Below are positions 26,618 to 34,432 of a stretch of DNA of 64,000 nucleotides, piece after piece; the first letter of the stretch is position 1, and each line of letters starts with the position of its first letter. A model generated the notes under the pieces. It worked only from the letters and a program-made list of their open reading frames with translations, had not been told where the DNA came from and searched no databases. The DNA lies in the NCBI GenBank assembly GCA_021199795.1, contig JAJQHJ010000004.1, positions 295,082-359,081 on the forward strand, given 5' to 3'. The stretch comes from Oscillospiraceae bacterium. GTDB taxonomy: Bacteria; Bacillota; Clostridia; Oscillospirales; Ruminococcaceae. Both the position numbers and the translations under genes were made by a program.

Positions 26618-27203
26618 TGACAGAGACAGAGCGGTTTACGAGTGTATAAGGCAGGGTGCGGAGATAGGGGTTATGCCCACTGTCCGCGAGATATGCAAGA
26701 TGGTCGGCAATCCGTCCACCTCAACCATTCACAGAAGCATCCAGAAGCTCGCAGCTGCTGGTCTTATCGAGAAGCCTGATACGCACCTCAACCGTGCATT
26801 GAAGCTTGTCGGGGAGGAGAGAGGCTTGAAAGTCCCGATTTTGGGAACAGTCACCGCCGGAGTTCCGATTACAGCTATCCAGGAGATTGAGGGCTACTTA
26901 AACTTCTCTTCAACAAAGCACTATGACGGGAAGCTTTTCGCCCTTAAAGTAAGAGGCGAGTCGATGATCAATGCGGCAATCCTCGATGGCGACACGGTAG
27001 TTGTCGAGCAGTGCCAGACAGCCGAGAACGGCGATATAGTTGTCGCCCTCGTAGACGAAGAGGACGCTACCGTAAAGCGTTTCTATAAGGAAGACGGACA
27101 CTACCGTTTGCAGCCCGAAAACGACACTATGGAGCCGATTATCTCCGACTCAGTGTCCATCATCGGTAAGGTTGTCGGCGTCATAAGATATCTGGAGGAC
27201 TGA
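26598..27203 (+). CDS. lexA: LexA repressor
   Basis: SOS regulator, 201 residues. N-terminal winged helix about 1-65 (MPTVREICKMVGNPSTSTIH), self-cleavage site Ala87-Gly88 in TVTAGVP, catalytic Ser122 in GESM and Lys160 in ATVKRF, all present, so RecA-stimulated autocleavage should work. ATG at 26598 after GGAGG; the start lies 20 bp inside murC. nudF starts 2 bp after its stop, so murC-lexA-nudF form one operon and lexA may lack independent SOS feedback unless a promoter lies in murC. Confidence 0.96.
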   Translation: MAEVKLNDRDRAVYECIRQGAEIGVMPTVREICKMVGNPSTSTIHRSIQKLAAAGLIEKPDTHLNRALKLVGEERGLKVPILGTVTAGVPITAIQEIEGYLNFSSTKHYDGKLFALKVRGESMINAAILDGDTVVVEQCQTAENGDIVVALVDEEDATVKRFYKEDGHYRLQPENDTMEPIISDSVSIIGKVVGVIRYLED

Positions 27204-27205
27204 TA

Positions 27206-27763
27206 ATGGCTGTCAGCACTGAAATTCCAGCACATCTGAATGAAGAAACCCTGTCCTCGGAGCGAATCTTCGAGGGCAAGGTTGTTAAGCTCAAGCGCGA
27301 TAAAGTCAGGCTCGAAAATGGCGACACAAGCTATCGCGAGGTGATTGAGCACAATGGGGGAGTCTGCGTTCTCCCGCTCACGGACGAGGGCGAAATAATC
27401 TTCGTCCGGCAGTTCAGGTATCCGTTCAAGACGGTTCTTCTCGAAATCCCCGCCGGCAAGCGCGAGGGCGACGAGGAGCCGATTAAGTGTGGCATCCGTG
27501 AACTCAAAGAGGAAGTCGGCGCAACTGCCGAGAAGATTACATACCTAGGGCACCTCTATCCGACCGTCGCCTACGACACGGAGGTCATCCACATGTTCAT
27601 GGCGGAGGGACTGGATTTCGGCGAGCAGAAGCTCGACCCGGACGAGTTCATCGACGTTGTGAAGATACCGTTTGATAAGGCGGTAGAAATGGTCATGAAC
27701 GGCGAGATCCCCGACAGCAAGACGCAGCTGGCGATTTTAAAGGCGAAGATACTGAGGGAATAA
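27206..27763 (+). CDS. nudF: NUDIX hydrolase, ADP-ribose pyrophosphatase type
   Basis: 185-residue enzyme hydrolysing ADP-ribose to AMP and ribose-5-phosphate. The NUDIX box AGKREGDEEPIKCGIRELKE then EVGA is intact, and the ADPRase-specific N-terminal VRQFRYPFKTVLLEIPAGK and downstream TVAYDTEVIHMF fit NudF. ATG at 27206 lies 2 bp after lexA. Its TAA stop coincides with the first bases of a palindromic repeat element (TAACCTCTC), so the present C-terminus may have been set by insertion of that element. Confidence 0.92.
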   Translation: MAVSTEIPAHLNEETLSSERIFEGKVVKLKRDKVRLENGDTSYREVIEHNGGVCVLPLTDEGEIIFVRQFRYPFKTVLLEIPAGKREGDEEPIKCGIRELKEEVGATAEKITYLGHLYPTVAYDTEVIHMFMAEGLDFGEQKLDPDEFIDVVKIPFDKAVEMVMNGEIPDSKTQLAILKAKILRE

Positions 27764-27896
27764 CCTCTCCGTCTGCGCTTCGCGCATCCACCTCCCCTTA
27801 ACAGGGGAGGCTTTTTGCGTTCTATGCAAGTTTTGGGAGAATAAAAATGGCTCCCCTTGATAAGGGGAGCTGGCTCGCGAAGCGAGACTGAGAGGT
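27762..27896. repeat. Palindromic element, full copy 2
   Basis: Ends AACCTCTC / GAGAGGT are inverted; inside are CCTCCCCTTAACAGGGGAGG followed by TTTTT, and GCTCCCCTTGATAAGGGGAGC. It separates nudF from the minus-strand S41 gene and should terminate transcription from both sides. Confidence 0.82.
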
Positions 27897-27906
27897 GCCG
27901 CGACTG

Positions 27907-29124
27907 TTAATCATCATCCGAAACCGTTGTAGTTGAGCTTTGCGACAGAACCTCAATTGCTTTCTTGATGCAAGCGTCTGTCGTCTCGTCCAGGAGCTTC
28001 AAATCTGAGTTCAGGTCTGCTGCTATGATCACCTCATAGTCGGGCTTGACGCCGGTGCCGGAAAACTCGGTCAGAGGTCCTGAAAGGGTTGCCGTCGGGA
28101 TGCTTATGGCGGTGCTGTCATAGAGACTGTAGACTGCTGTCAGCTGGGCGGAGCCAACGGTGGTGCTTCCTATAATCGTCGCGCCCAAACCGTCTCTTAA
28201 AGCCGCTGCAAAGAGCTCTGCGGGTCCCGAGGTTCTCGAATTGACCAGGACTACAACCGGCAGGGACGTGGTGTTTGTGCCGTCGCAGAGGTCGCCAGAG
28301 GACTGCGTTCCGTCAAGGGAGGTCGAAATATAGGGGACAGATCCCTCCGGAAGAAGCACATTCAAAAGGTTGAAAACGGGGTCGAAAATGACGCCGGAGT
28401 TGTTTCTAAGATCAATTATAATACCGGTGGTCTCGCTGTTTGAAAGAAGACTCAGGTAAGCCGCGATAAACTGGCGGTAGGTTATCTCAGAGAATTCTGT
28501 GACCTTGATGTAGCCGTAGCTGTCAAATCTGTCTGAGCTTACAGTGGCTACGGTCATCTGGACAGTCGTGAGGGTGTAGCTGGTGTCTTCACCAGAAGAA
28601 CGGACAGTGAGAGTAAGCTGGGTTCCGGCTTCAGCTGTAAGCATAGAGTAAGCCCAGTCGTAGCCCATTTCGAGGACAGAATAGCCGTTAATCTCGATAA
28701 TGCTGTCGCCGACAGAGATTCCAGCCGCCTCGGCAGGACCGTTGGGGATAATGTCCGTAACGCTAGGGCAGCCGCCGACATCCTCAAAATAGATTCCGAT
28801 TCCAAGGTGGGTGCCGCTCACATGCTCCTGATAGAGCTCATACTCGTTTTCGTCGTAATACTCGGCGGTAGAGTCGCCCAGGACGCCGATATAAGCCTCC
28901 GCCAAAGATTCGATAAGCTCGTCCTCGTCGATGGTTCCGTTGTAGTAGGAACGGACGTAGGTGTCGATCTGTTCAAGCTTAGTATACATCTCAGCCCTCT
29001 CCTGAACGTCGGAAATGAGGCTGTTATAAAGGCTGACAGAATAGCTTGTCGAGATAATAAACGTCAGAGCCGCCGCAATCGCCATAAGAGAGATGGCGAG
29101 ACCGAGGGATATTTTTTTGTTCAT
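27907..29124 (-). CDS. S41 (CtpA-like) protease homologue lacking catalytic residues
   Basis: 405-residue exported protein: membrane helix about 8-28, PDZ domain about 105-175 (HLGIGIYFED, PAEAAGISVGDSIIEING), then an S41 core (GYIKVTEFSE, GIIIDLRNNSG). In active enzymes the catalytic Ser lies in SASASE and the Lys in FGKG. The aligned stretches are TSGPAELFAAALRDG and TTVGSAQ: Gly300 stands at the Ser position and Ser325 at the Lys position, so proteolysis is unlikely. It is the last gene of ftsE-ftsX-M23-S41, where it may bind wall proteins or regulate the M23 hydrolase through its PDZ domain. Confidence 0.85.
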   Translation of the reverse strand: MNKKISLGLAISLMAIAAALTFIISTSYSVSLYNSLISDVQERAEMYTKLEQIDTYVRSYYNGTIDEDELIESLAEAYIGVLGDSTAEYYDENEYELYQEHVSGTHLGIGIYFEDVGGCPSVTDIIPNGPAEAAGISVGDSIIEINGYSVLEMGYDWAYSMLTAEAGTQLTLTVRSSGEDTSYTLTTVQMTVATVSSDRFDSYGYIKVTEFSEITYRQFIAAYLSLLSNSETTGIIIDLRNNSGVIFDPVFNLLNVLLPEGSVPYISTSLDGTQSSGDLCDGTNTTSLPVVVLVNSRTSGPAELFAAALRDGLGATIIGSTTVGSAQLTAVYSLYDSTAISIPTATLSGPLTEFSGTGVKPDYEVIIAADLNSDLKLLDETTDACIKKAIEVLSQSSTTTVSDDD

Positions 29125-29154
29125 ATGGTCGCTATCTCCTTAATGCCGATGGTT

Positions 29155-30462
29155 TTAATATTTGATAAGATTAAAGCTCTCCGGGTCGAGTCTTTCTCCA
29201 TCTACACGGATTTCAAAGTGCAGGTGGGCTCCTGTGGAGTAGCCGGTGGAGCCGACGGTGCCGATGACGTCGCCGGTATTGACATAGTCGCCCTCGCTGA
29301 CCGTTATCTTGGTGGCGTGGGCATAGAGGGTCACGTATCCGCCGCCGTGGTCGATGATGCAGTAGTCCCCGAAGCCGCCTCCGCAGCCGCAGGATGAGCT
29401 CTTGCCGTAGTTATGAGTGCAACCGTTATAGACGGTCAGGACGTAGCCGGAGTTAGCGGCGGTGATGTCTGCGCCCATGATGCCGGAGCCGGAGATATCG
29501 ATGCCATAGTGCTTCGTGCCCCAACGTGAACCGTAGCCAGAGGTGATGGTGTAGTATCCCGGGCAGGGCCAGAGGAATGTGCCGAGCTCAAGGTCGCCGA
29601 TGTATTCGCTTCTGGCGTTCTCGCGGATGATTCTTTCGATCTCTTCCTCTATCTCTTCCTGCTCCTTTTCGAGCTGGTCTTTATTTGCTTCATAGGAAGC
29701 CTGCTGAGCTTCGAGAGCCTTGATCTGAGCCTTGCTTTCGGCATAGAGCTCTTCAAGAGCGTCAAGCTGCTCCTCCCATTCAGCCTTTCTGTCCTCGACC
29801 TCAGACTTCTTCTGGTCGAGCTCGTCGATGGCATATTCGAGGTCTTCTATTTTGCCCTCGAGAACAGCCTTGTCGTTTTCATAGCTCTCCTTGAGGTCAA
29901 GAAGCGTCTGGATGAGGTTATTATTATACTCTGCAACCCTGGTTATAAGCTCCATTCTCATGAGCATGTCAAAGAAGTCGCTTGAACCTAGGAGAATCGA
30001 AGCTATAGAGTCGTTCTGACTGACATAAAGAGCCCTTATACGCTTTGAATAGAGGTCGACGTTATAGGCAATCTCTTCTTCCTCGGCGGCGATAACCTCC
30101 TCAGTCGCGGCGATGTCATCCTCGCGCTCTGCAATCTCGGCTTCGAGATCTTCAATCTGAGAGTTATATTCAGAAATAAGCTCGGTGAGGGTTCTTATGT
30201 ACTCTTCGGTGGTCTCAATCTGCTCGTCGATCGAGTCCTGGTACTCCTCTTCCTTGTCGATGTCATCTTCAAGGTCGGAAATCTTGTCGTCGAGCTTGTC
30301 CATTTCGCTGGCAATCTCGTTGAGCCTGTCCTCAAGCTCCTCCTGAGTGGAGTCAGCATGGGTGACAGTTGCCGTCCCGGTTGACAGAACGATTCCTGTC
30401 AGCCCGACAACGATGGCGGTTAAGAATATGTTGAAGCGTTGTAAAAAAGTGCGATGTTTCAT
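29155..30462 (-). CDS. FtsEX-associated M23 murein hydrolase (EnvC/PcsB-like)
   Basis: 435-residue exported peptidoglycan hydrolase or activator. Signal peptide about 10-37, then a very long coiled coil (about 38-270, Glu/Asp-rich), and a C-terminal LytM/M23 domain (about 305-430). Zinc ligands are present (HYGIDI and the HLHFE pair), as is YAHATK, so the domain should be active. A Cys-rich loop (SSSCGCGGGFGDYC) in the M23 domain could form disulfides. Coiled coil plus LytM next to ftsEX is the layout of proteins gated by FtsEX during septal wall splitting. ATG at 30462 after AGGAAGGA. Confidence 0.92.
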   Translation of the reverse strand: MKHRTFLQRFNIFLTAIVVGLTGIVLSTGTATVTHADSTQEELEDRLNEIASEMDKLDDKISDLEDDIDKEEEYQDSIDEQIETTEEYIRTLTELISEYNSQIEDLEAEIAEREDDIAATEEVIAAEEEEIAYNVDLYSKRIRALYVSQNDSIASILLGSSDFFDMLMRMELITRVAEYNNNLIQTLLDLKESYENDKAVLEGKIEDLEYAIDELDQKKSEVEDRKAEWEEQLDALEELYAESKAQIKALEAQQASYEANKDQLEKEQEEIEEEIERIIRENARSEYIGDLELGTFLWPCPGYYTITSGYGSRWGTKHYGIDISGSGIMGADITAANSGYVLTVYNGCTHNYGKSSSCGCGGGFGDYCIIDHGGGYVTLYAHATKITVSEGDYVNTGDVIGTVGSTGYSTGAHLHFEIRVDGERLDPESFNLIKY

Positions 30463-30502
30463 TAGGAAGTCCTTCCTGTATGGAGCAGGTGCGAAGCAAC
30501 TG

Positions 30503-31408
30503 CTAGACGTTAAGATGTTTGCGTGTCGAGAACACTGTTCCTATTGCAGAGATCACGACTCCTGCGACGAGGTAGGCTATGGCGGTTATGAGGGCGATGT
30601 CTGACCATTCAACGAGTCCGTTCACGCCGAATATCGTCCATATCTCAAAGTCCTCAGAGAGGGTGTCGTATACGTTGACATAGGCGAGCCAGGTGAGCCC
30701 ATAGGCTAAGACACTTGACAGCGCGCCTAAGACCACTCCCTCAACAAAGAACGGGATTCTTATGAAGCTCTTCGATGCTCCGACATAGCGCATGATGTTA
30801 ATCTCGCGCCGTCTGGCATAGACGCTGGTTCTCGTGGTGTTGGATATGATAACGAAGCAGACGACAATGAGAGCCGCCGTGAGTGCTGTGAAGAGCACTC
30901 CTGCGATGTTTCTTATGCTTATTAAGATGCTTGCAAAGTCGGTTGATGCCGAAACGCTCTCGACTGACTGCAACGCTTCAATCTCCTCAACCGTTTCATC
31001 AAGAAGAGTGATGTCGGAAACCCGGCACTTGTATGAGTCGGGGAGGGGATTGTCCTGGATGAGCACAAACAGGCTCTTCTCCTCGTCGGTCATGTCCTCC
31101 TGCATCGATTCCCAGGCTTCTTCTTTTGAATAGAAAGTAACCTCGAAGATGTTGTCATTTGCGGCGAGCTGCTCGCCGAGGAGGGTGACATTGTTGTCAG
31201 GAGTTCCGTCCTCAATTATGACTACTACCTCGTTCTTGTCCTCGATCGCGCCGATCATTTCGTTGATGTTGACTCCTAGGAGAACCGAAACGCCGACCAT
31301 CAGAAGAGATATAGTGATGATGCAAAGCGAGGCGAACGAGTTGATTCTGTTGTACCATATACCTCTGAATCCCTGACCCACGAGGTATTTAACGCTATTA
31401 GGCCTCAT
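30503..31408 (-). CDS. ftsX: Cell division protein FtsX
   Basis: 301-residue permease-like partner of FtsE: one N-terminal membrane helix (about 23-45), a large extracellular loop (about 50-165) that contacts the hydrolase, and three C-terminal helices. IRNIAGVLFTALTAALIVVC and the RREINIMRYVGASKSFIRIP coupling segment are typical. Starts 11 bp inside ftsE and is followed after 40 bp by the M23 gene, its probable effector. Confidence 0.95.
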   Translation of the reverse strand: MRPNSVKYLVGQGFRGIWYNRINSFASLCIITISLLMVGVSVLLGVNINEMIGAIEDKNEVVVIIEDGTPDNNVTLLGEQLAANDNIFEVTFYSKEEAWESMQEDMTDEEKSLFVLIQDNPLPDSYKCRVSDITLLDETVEEIEALQSVESVSASTDFASILISIRNIAGVLFTALTAALIVVCFVIISNTTRTSVYARRREINIMRYVGASKSFIRIPFFVEGVVLGALSSVLAYGLTWLAYVNVYDTLSEDFEIWTIFGVNGLVEWSDIALITAIAYLVAGVVISAIGTVFSTRKHLNV

Positions 31409-32081
31409 CTGCGCCTCCTATGACTTCATCAAAGACAATCTCGCCGGTGTTGATATTAATGATTCTGCCGCCGAAGTAGCGGACAAGGTCGTGCTGGTGG
31501 GTGACCATGAGTACAGTAGTCCCGCAGGCGTTGATGCCTTTGAGCAGATCTACTATCTCAAAGCTCCTTGCCGGGTCGACATTTCCTGTTGGCTCATCGG
31601 CGATGATGAGCTGGGGGTCGTTGACAAGTGCACGTGCAAGAGCAACTCTCTGCTGCTCGCCGCCTGAAAGGTCATTAGGATAGGACTTGGCTTTCTGCGC
31701 AAGACCTACAAGGCTGATGACATAGGGGACACGTGAGCGGATATATTTTGTCGGTGCGTCAATTGCTCTCAAGGCAAAAGCGACGTTGTCGTATACTGTC
31801 AGGTTCGGAATAAGCCGGAAGTCCTGGAATACAACACCGATGGTGCGTCGAAGCTCAGGAACCTTACGAGGCTTCAATTTTCCAAGGTCGAAGCCGTTTA
31901 CGTGGATGTCGCCCTGGGTGGCGGTGAGTTCTCTTAAAATAAGCTTTATGAGGGTGGATTTGCCTGCGCCGGAAGCACCGACAACAAAGGCAAATTCTCC
32001 GTCCGCAATATCTAAATTAACCTTGGACAACGCATGTTGCCCGTTTGGGTATGTGTATGAAACGTTTTTGAATTCTACCAT
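31398..32081 (-). CDS. ftsE: Cell division ATP-binding protein FtsE
   Basis: 227-residue ABC-type ATPase of the FtsEX complex, which couples cytoplasmic ATP use to septal wall hydrolysis. Walker A GASGAGKST, Q-loop VVFQDFRL, signature LSGGEQQRVALARA, Walker B LIIADEPTGNVDP and H-loop MVTHQHD are all intact. First gene of the division operon, 61 bp downstream of a CdaR/PucR-type regulator gene transcribed in the same direction. Confidence 0.96.
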   Translation of the reverse strand: MVEFKNVSYTYPNGQHALSKVNLDIADGEFAFVVGASGAGKSTLIKLILRELTATQGDIHVNGFDLGKLKPRKVPELRRTIGVVFQDFRLIPNLTVYDNVAFALRAIDAPTKYIRSRVPYVISLVGLAQKAKSYPNDLSGGEQQRVALARALVNDPQLIIADEPTGNVDPARSFEIVDLLKGINACGTTVLMVTHQHDLVRYFGGRIININTGEIVFDEVIGGADEA

Positions 32082-32108
32082 GATTCTCTCCGTAGTTTTT
32101 GCGACAGT

Positions 32109-32131
32109 TAAGCCGCGAAAATCGCGGCTTA
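32109..32131. other. Hairpin between the CdaR-type gene and ftsE
   Basis: TAAGCCGCG/CGCGGCTTA 9-bp stem with 5-nt loop, 12 bp after the stop of the upstream gene. No T-run on the minus strand, so attenuating or processing at best. Confidence 0.45.
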
Positions 32132-32142
32132 TTGGTTTTAAA

Positions 32143-33228
32143 TCAGAACTTGACAGGGTTGGCGGTTAAATACTTCTTGACCATAAGTGCAATCTTGAAT
32201 ACGATTGCGTGGTCGAATTCTCTTAAATCAAGACCTGTGAGCTTCTTGATCTTTTCGAGACGATAAACCAGAGTGTTTCTGTGGACAAAGAGCTTACGTG
32301 AAGTCTCGGAAACGTTAAGGTTGTTCTCGAAGAACTTCTGGATGGTGAAGAGTGTTTCCTGGTCGAGCGACTCGATGGAGCCTTTCTTGAAGACTTCTTT
32401 TAAGAATGTCTCGCAGAGGGTTGTCGGCAGGTGATAGATGAGTCTTGCGATGCCGAGGTTTTCGTAGCTCACGATGTTCTTTTCGGTGTCGAACACCTTT
32501 CCTACTTCAAGTGCCATCTGGGCTTCCTTGAACGAACCTGCCAGGTTTCTGACGTCGTCAACGATGGTTCCAAGACCGATGTTGACTCTTGTGTAGAACT
32601 CGCTAAGAAGAGTGTCGGAAATCGAGTAGGCGAGCTTCTCAAGGTCGCTCGGGTCGTTAAGAGATCTCACTTCCTTGACTAAAACGATGTCCTTTTCGTT
32701 TATGGTGAACGTGAAGTCCTTTGTCTTATCCGGGAAGAGGTTCTGGATTACGTCAAACGCGGAAATATCGTTTGACGAGATAATTCTGATGAGGAAAACA
32801 GCTCTCGGGACATTCGAGTTGAAGTGGAGCTCTCTGGCTTTCAGGGGGATATCTCCCGGAAGAATATTGTCGAGAACGACATTCTTGACGAAGTTTCCTC
32901 TGTCGTATTTTTCATCATAGAGCTGCTGGACGTTCTCAAGGCTGATGCAAAGAAGACCTGCGTACTTATAAGCCTCCTCATCTGTGCCCTCAACGAAGAC
33001 ATAGAATTCAGCCGTCCCCTTGCCGCCGATCGGCATATAGGTATAACCGTCGCGCATGAAGTAATCATAAGATTCGCTCAGCTCCGAGGAGATCAGGTCG
33101 TTAGTGTAACCGACCTTAGAGGAATCACTGCAAGCAACGATGTGGGCGTCACAATCGATTACTCCCACTTCGCACTTAATAACCTCCTGCATCCGCTGAA
33201 TTATACCCTGGAAAAGTCTGTTGGACAT
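32143..33228 (-). CDS. CdaR/PucR-family transcriptional regulator
   Basis: 361-residue regulator. The N-terminal 130 residues form a putative sensing domain, the middle a GGDEF-like CdaR domain (FTRVNIGLGTIV-like IGLGTIVDDVRNLAGSFKEA), and the C-terminus carries the PucR-type HTH (TLFTIQKFFENNLNVSETSR, LFVHRNTLVYRLEKIKKLTG). Members activate carbohydrate or purine genes, but its conserved place before ftsE suggests a local or wall-related role; this is inference. ATG at 33228 after AGGAGAG. An inverted repeat TGAGCA-N9-TGCTCA lies 32 bp upstream. Confidence 0.88.
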   Translation of the reverse strand: MSNRLFQGIIQRMQEVIKCEVGVIDCDAHIVACSDSSKVGYTNDLISSELSESYDYFMRDGYTYMPIGGKGTAEFYVFVEGTDEEAYKYAGLLCISLENVQQLYDEKYDRGNFVKNVVLDNILPGDIPLKARELHFNSNVPRAVFLIRIISSNDISAFDVIQNLFPDKTKDFTFTINEKDIVLVKEVRSLNDPSDLEKLAYSISDTLLSEFYTRVNIGLGTIVDDVRNLAGSFKEAQMALEVGKVFDTEKNIVSYENLGIARLIYHLPTTLCETFLKEVFKKGSIESLDQETLFTIQKFFENNLNVSETSRKLFVHRNTLVYRLEKIKKLTGLDLREFDHAIVFKIALMVKKYLTANPVKF

Positions 33229-33259
33229 GATTTTCTCTCCTGATTCATTAGATTTAGAC

Positions 33260-33280
33260 TGAGCAAAACTGCACTGCTCA
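33260..33280. promoter_or_regulatory. Inverted repeat upstream of the CdaR-type gene
   Basis: TGAGCA (33260-33265) and TGCTCA (33275-33280) separated by 9 bp. Possible operator; a matching promoter is not obvious. Confidence 0.4.
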
Positions 33281-33417
33281 ATATAGACAAGCGCAATTAT
33301 CGACTATTACAAAGATTGTAGCATATTTTCAGCCACAGTGTGTTACTAAATTGTGAATAGCGGCGATTTTTTCGTGAAAATGACCAAAAATGCGCCCGCC
33401 TGCAGCAGACAAAAGAA

Positions 33418-33437
33418 ATCCCCGCGGGGGCGGGGAT
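33418..33437 (-). terminator. Terminator of the DUF3791-DUF3990 operon
   Basis: ATCCCCGC/GCGGGGAT stem with a 4-nt loop just downstream of the last minus-strand gene; followed on the minus strand by TTCTTTTGT. Confidence 0.75.
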
Positions 33438-33441
33438 AATC

Positions 33442-33681
33442 CTAATTTTTTTCAACAGTTTTTTCCCTGTAATATTCGTCCACGATAAATTCCGCGCTTT
33501 CTGCCCACATTTCAGTATTTGTGAGCTGAATATTGCGGTATGTTCTCGACTTTGAGAACATCGCATAGCATTCGTCAAATGACTTGTTTTCTTTCTTTGC
33601 AATCAGTTCGACGACCGATTGAATCTTCTCGTAGACATCCATGGTGATGTCCATCCCGTGATAGGTATATTTTTCAATCAA
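33442..33681 (-). CDS. DUF3791 protein (second copy)
   Basis: 79-residue small helical protein. I chose TTG at 33681 (MIEKYTYHGMDITMDVYEKI) because AGGAGGT lies 6 bp upstream; a longer reading would start before that site. The 30-residue end EMWAESAEFIVDEYYREK is DUF3791-like (compare the F-V-D/E-Y-Y/L segment of the copy at 34156). It overlaps the DUF3990 gene by 8 bp. Function unknown; probably the partner or antidote of the DUF3990 protein. Confidence 0.8.
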   Translation of the reverse strand: MIEKYTYHGMDITMDVYEKIQSVVELIAKKENKSFDECYAMFSKSRTYRNIQLTNTEMWAESAEFIVDEYYREKTVEKN

Positions 33682-34159
33682 CTTGGTACCTCCTGACAAG
33701 CTTCAAACAGGAAACTGCCGCTTCGGTGTGGAACGAAACCTGATCGTTCGCTTTAGAAAAGCGCAAGCGTTCAAGAGCTTCTTCGTCTGTGTAGATGCCT
33801 TGGATGAATCTGTTTACTGTAAGCATGGTGTCGTCGTTAGCAACCGGACCTATGACGACGTTATAACTATGCTGAATTCCTCCATGCTGACGGTTTGCCC
33901 GTACCATCTCAAGCCATTCGAGGGATAAGCCATCGAAATTTTTCACCAAAATAGATTCGGGAATCTCAGCCTCGTATACATAAACGTAAGCGTGTTCACT
34001 TACATTTCTTGCTTTCTTGTTTAAAGCCCACCTTTCGGCTTGGGACGAAAGAGTTGTGGTATAAAATCCCGTGCCGAAGTCTCTTTTTTCAAGAGATTTT
34101 GACAAATCAATTCTTTCAAAGTCGCTATCCGTTCCGTGATATAGGGTCAATTTCATCAT
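33674..34159 (-). CDS. DUF3990 protein, ADP-ribosyltransferase-like
   Basis: 161-residue protein. The opening LYHGTDSDFERIDLSKS and the FGTGFYTTTLSSQAERWA motif are the DUF3990 signature and resemble the H and Y motifs of the ADP-ribosyltransferase fold; a downstream DGLSLEWLEMVRANRQ and VIGPVANDDTM follow. ART-fold proteins paired with a small partner often act as toxins; here this is inference. It overlaps the upstream DUF3791 gene by 4 bp (ATGA) and the downstream one by 8 bp, so it is translationally coupled on both sides. Confidence 0.85.
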   Translation of the reverse strand: MMKLTLYHGTDSDFERIDLSKSLEKRDFGTGFYTTTLSSQAERWALNKKARNVSEHAYVYVYEAEIPESILVKNFDGLSLEWLEMVRANRQHGGIQHSYNVVIGPVANDDTMLTVNRFIQGIYTDEEALERLRFSKANDQVSFHTEAAVSCLKLVRRYQVD

Positions 34160-34374
34160 GCTACTGACCTTTCCAAGTAGTCCTCTACAAACTCCGTCCC
34201 CTCGCTAAGATCCATAGTATGAAGCACGTCATACTGTGACCTTAAGAGCTCGAAGATGCCTTTGTCTTCAAACAGCTTCAGAACCTCACTCATTTCCATA
34301 TTATTTTTATATCCAAATTCTTCCGCAACTGCTACAACAATCAGGTCGGATTCTTTTTTAATTCTGTCGTTCAT
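34156..34374 (-). CDS. DUF3791 protein (first copy)
   Basis: 72-residue helical protein, MNDRIKKESDLIVVAVAEEF..., with the pattern of DUF3791: N-terminal basic helix, MEMSEVLKLFEDKGIFELLR, and C-terminal EFVEDYLE. ATG at 34374 with GAGGTG upstream. First gene of a three-gene unit with a DUF3990 gene between two DUF3791 genes. Its own promoter is TTGATA, 17 bp, TATACT on the minus strand. Confidence 0.82.
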   Translation of the reverse strand: MNDRIKKESDLIVVAVAEEFGYKNNMEMSEVLKLFEDKGIFELLRSQYDVLHTMDLSEGTEFVEDYLERSVA

Positions 34375-34397
34375 AAAGACACCTCGCTTCTAAAGAT

Positions 34398-34426
34398 AGT
34401 ATAGCATAATTGTGAATCTATATCAA
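34398..34426 (-). promoter_or_regulatory. Promoter of the DUF3791-DUF3990-DUF3791 operon
   Basis: Minus strand TTGATA (34426-34421), 17 bp, TATACT (34403-34398). Confidence 0.78.
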
Positions 34427-34432
34427 GTGGGT

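Noticed and set aside
28807..29397. 196-codon plus-strand ORF opposite the S41 and M23 genes
   Set aside because: Shadow of two well-supported minus-strand genes; low-complexity Val/Gly/Ala composition.
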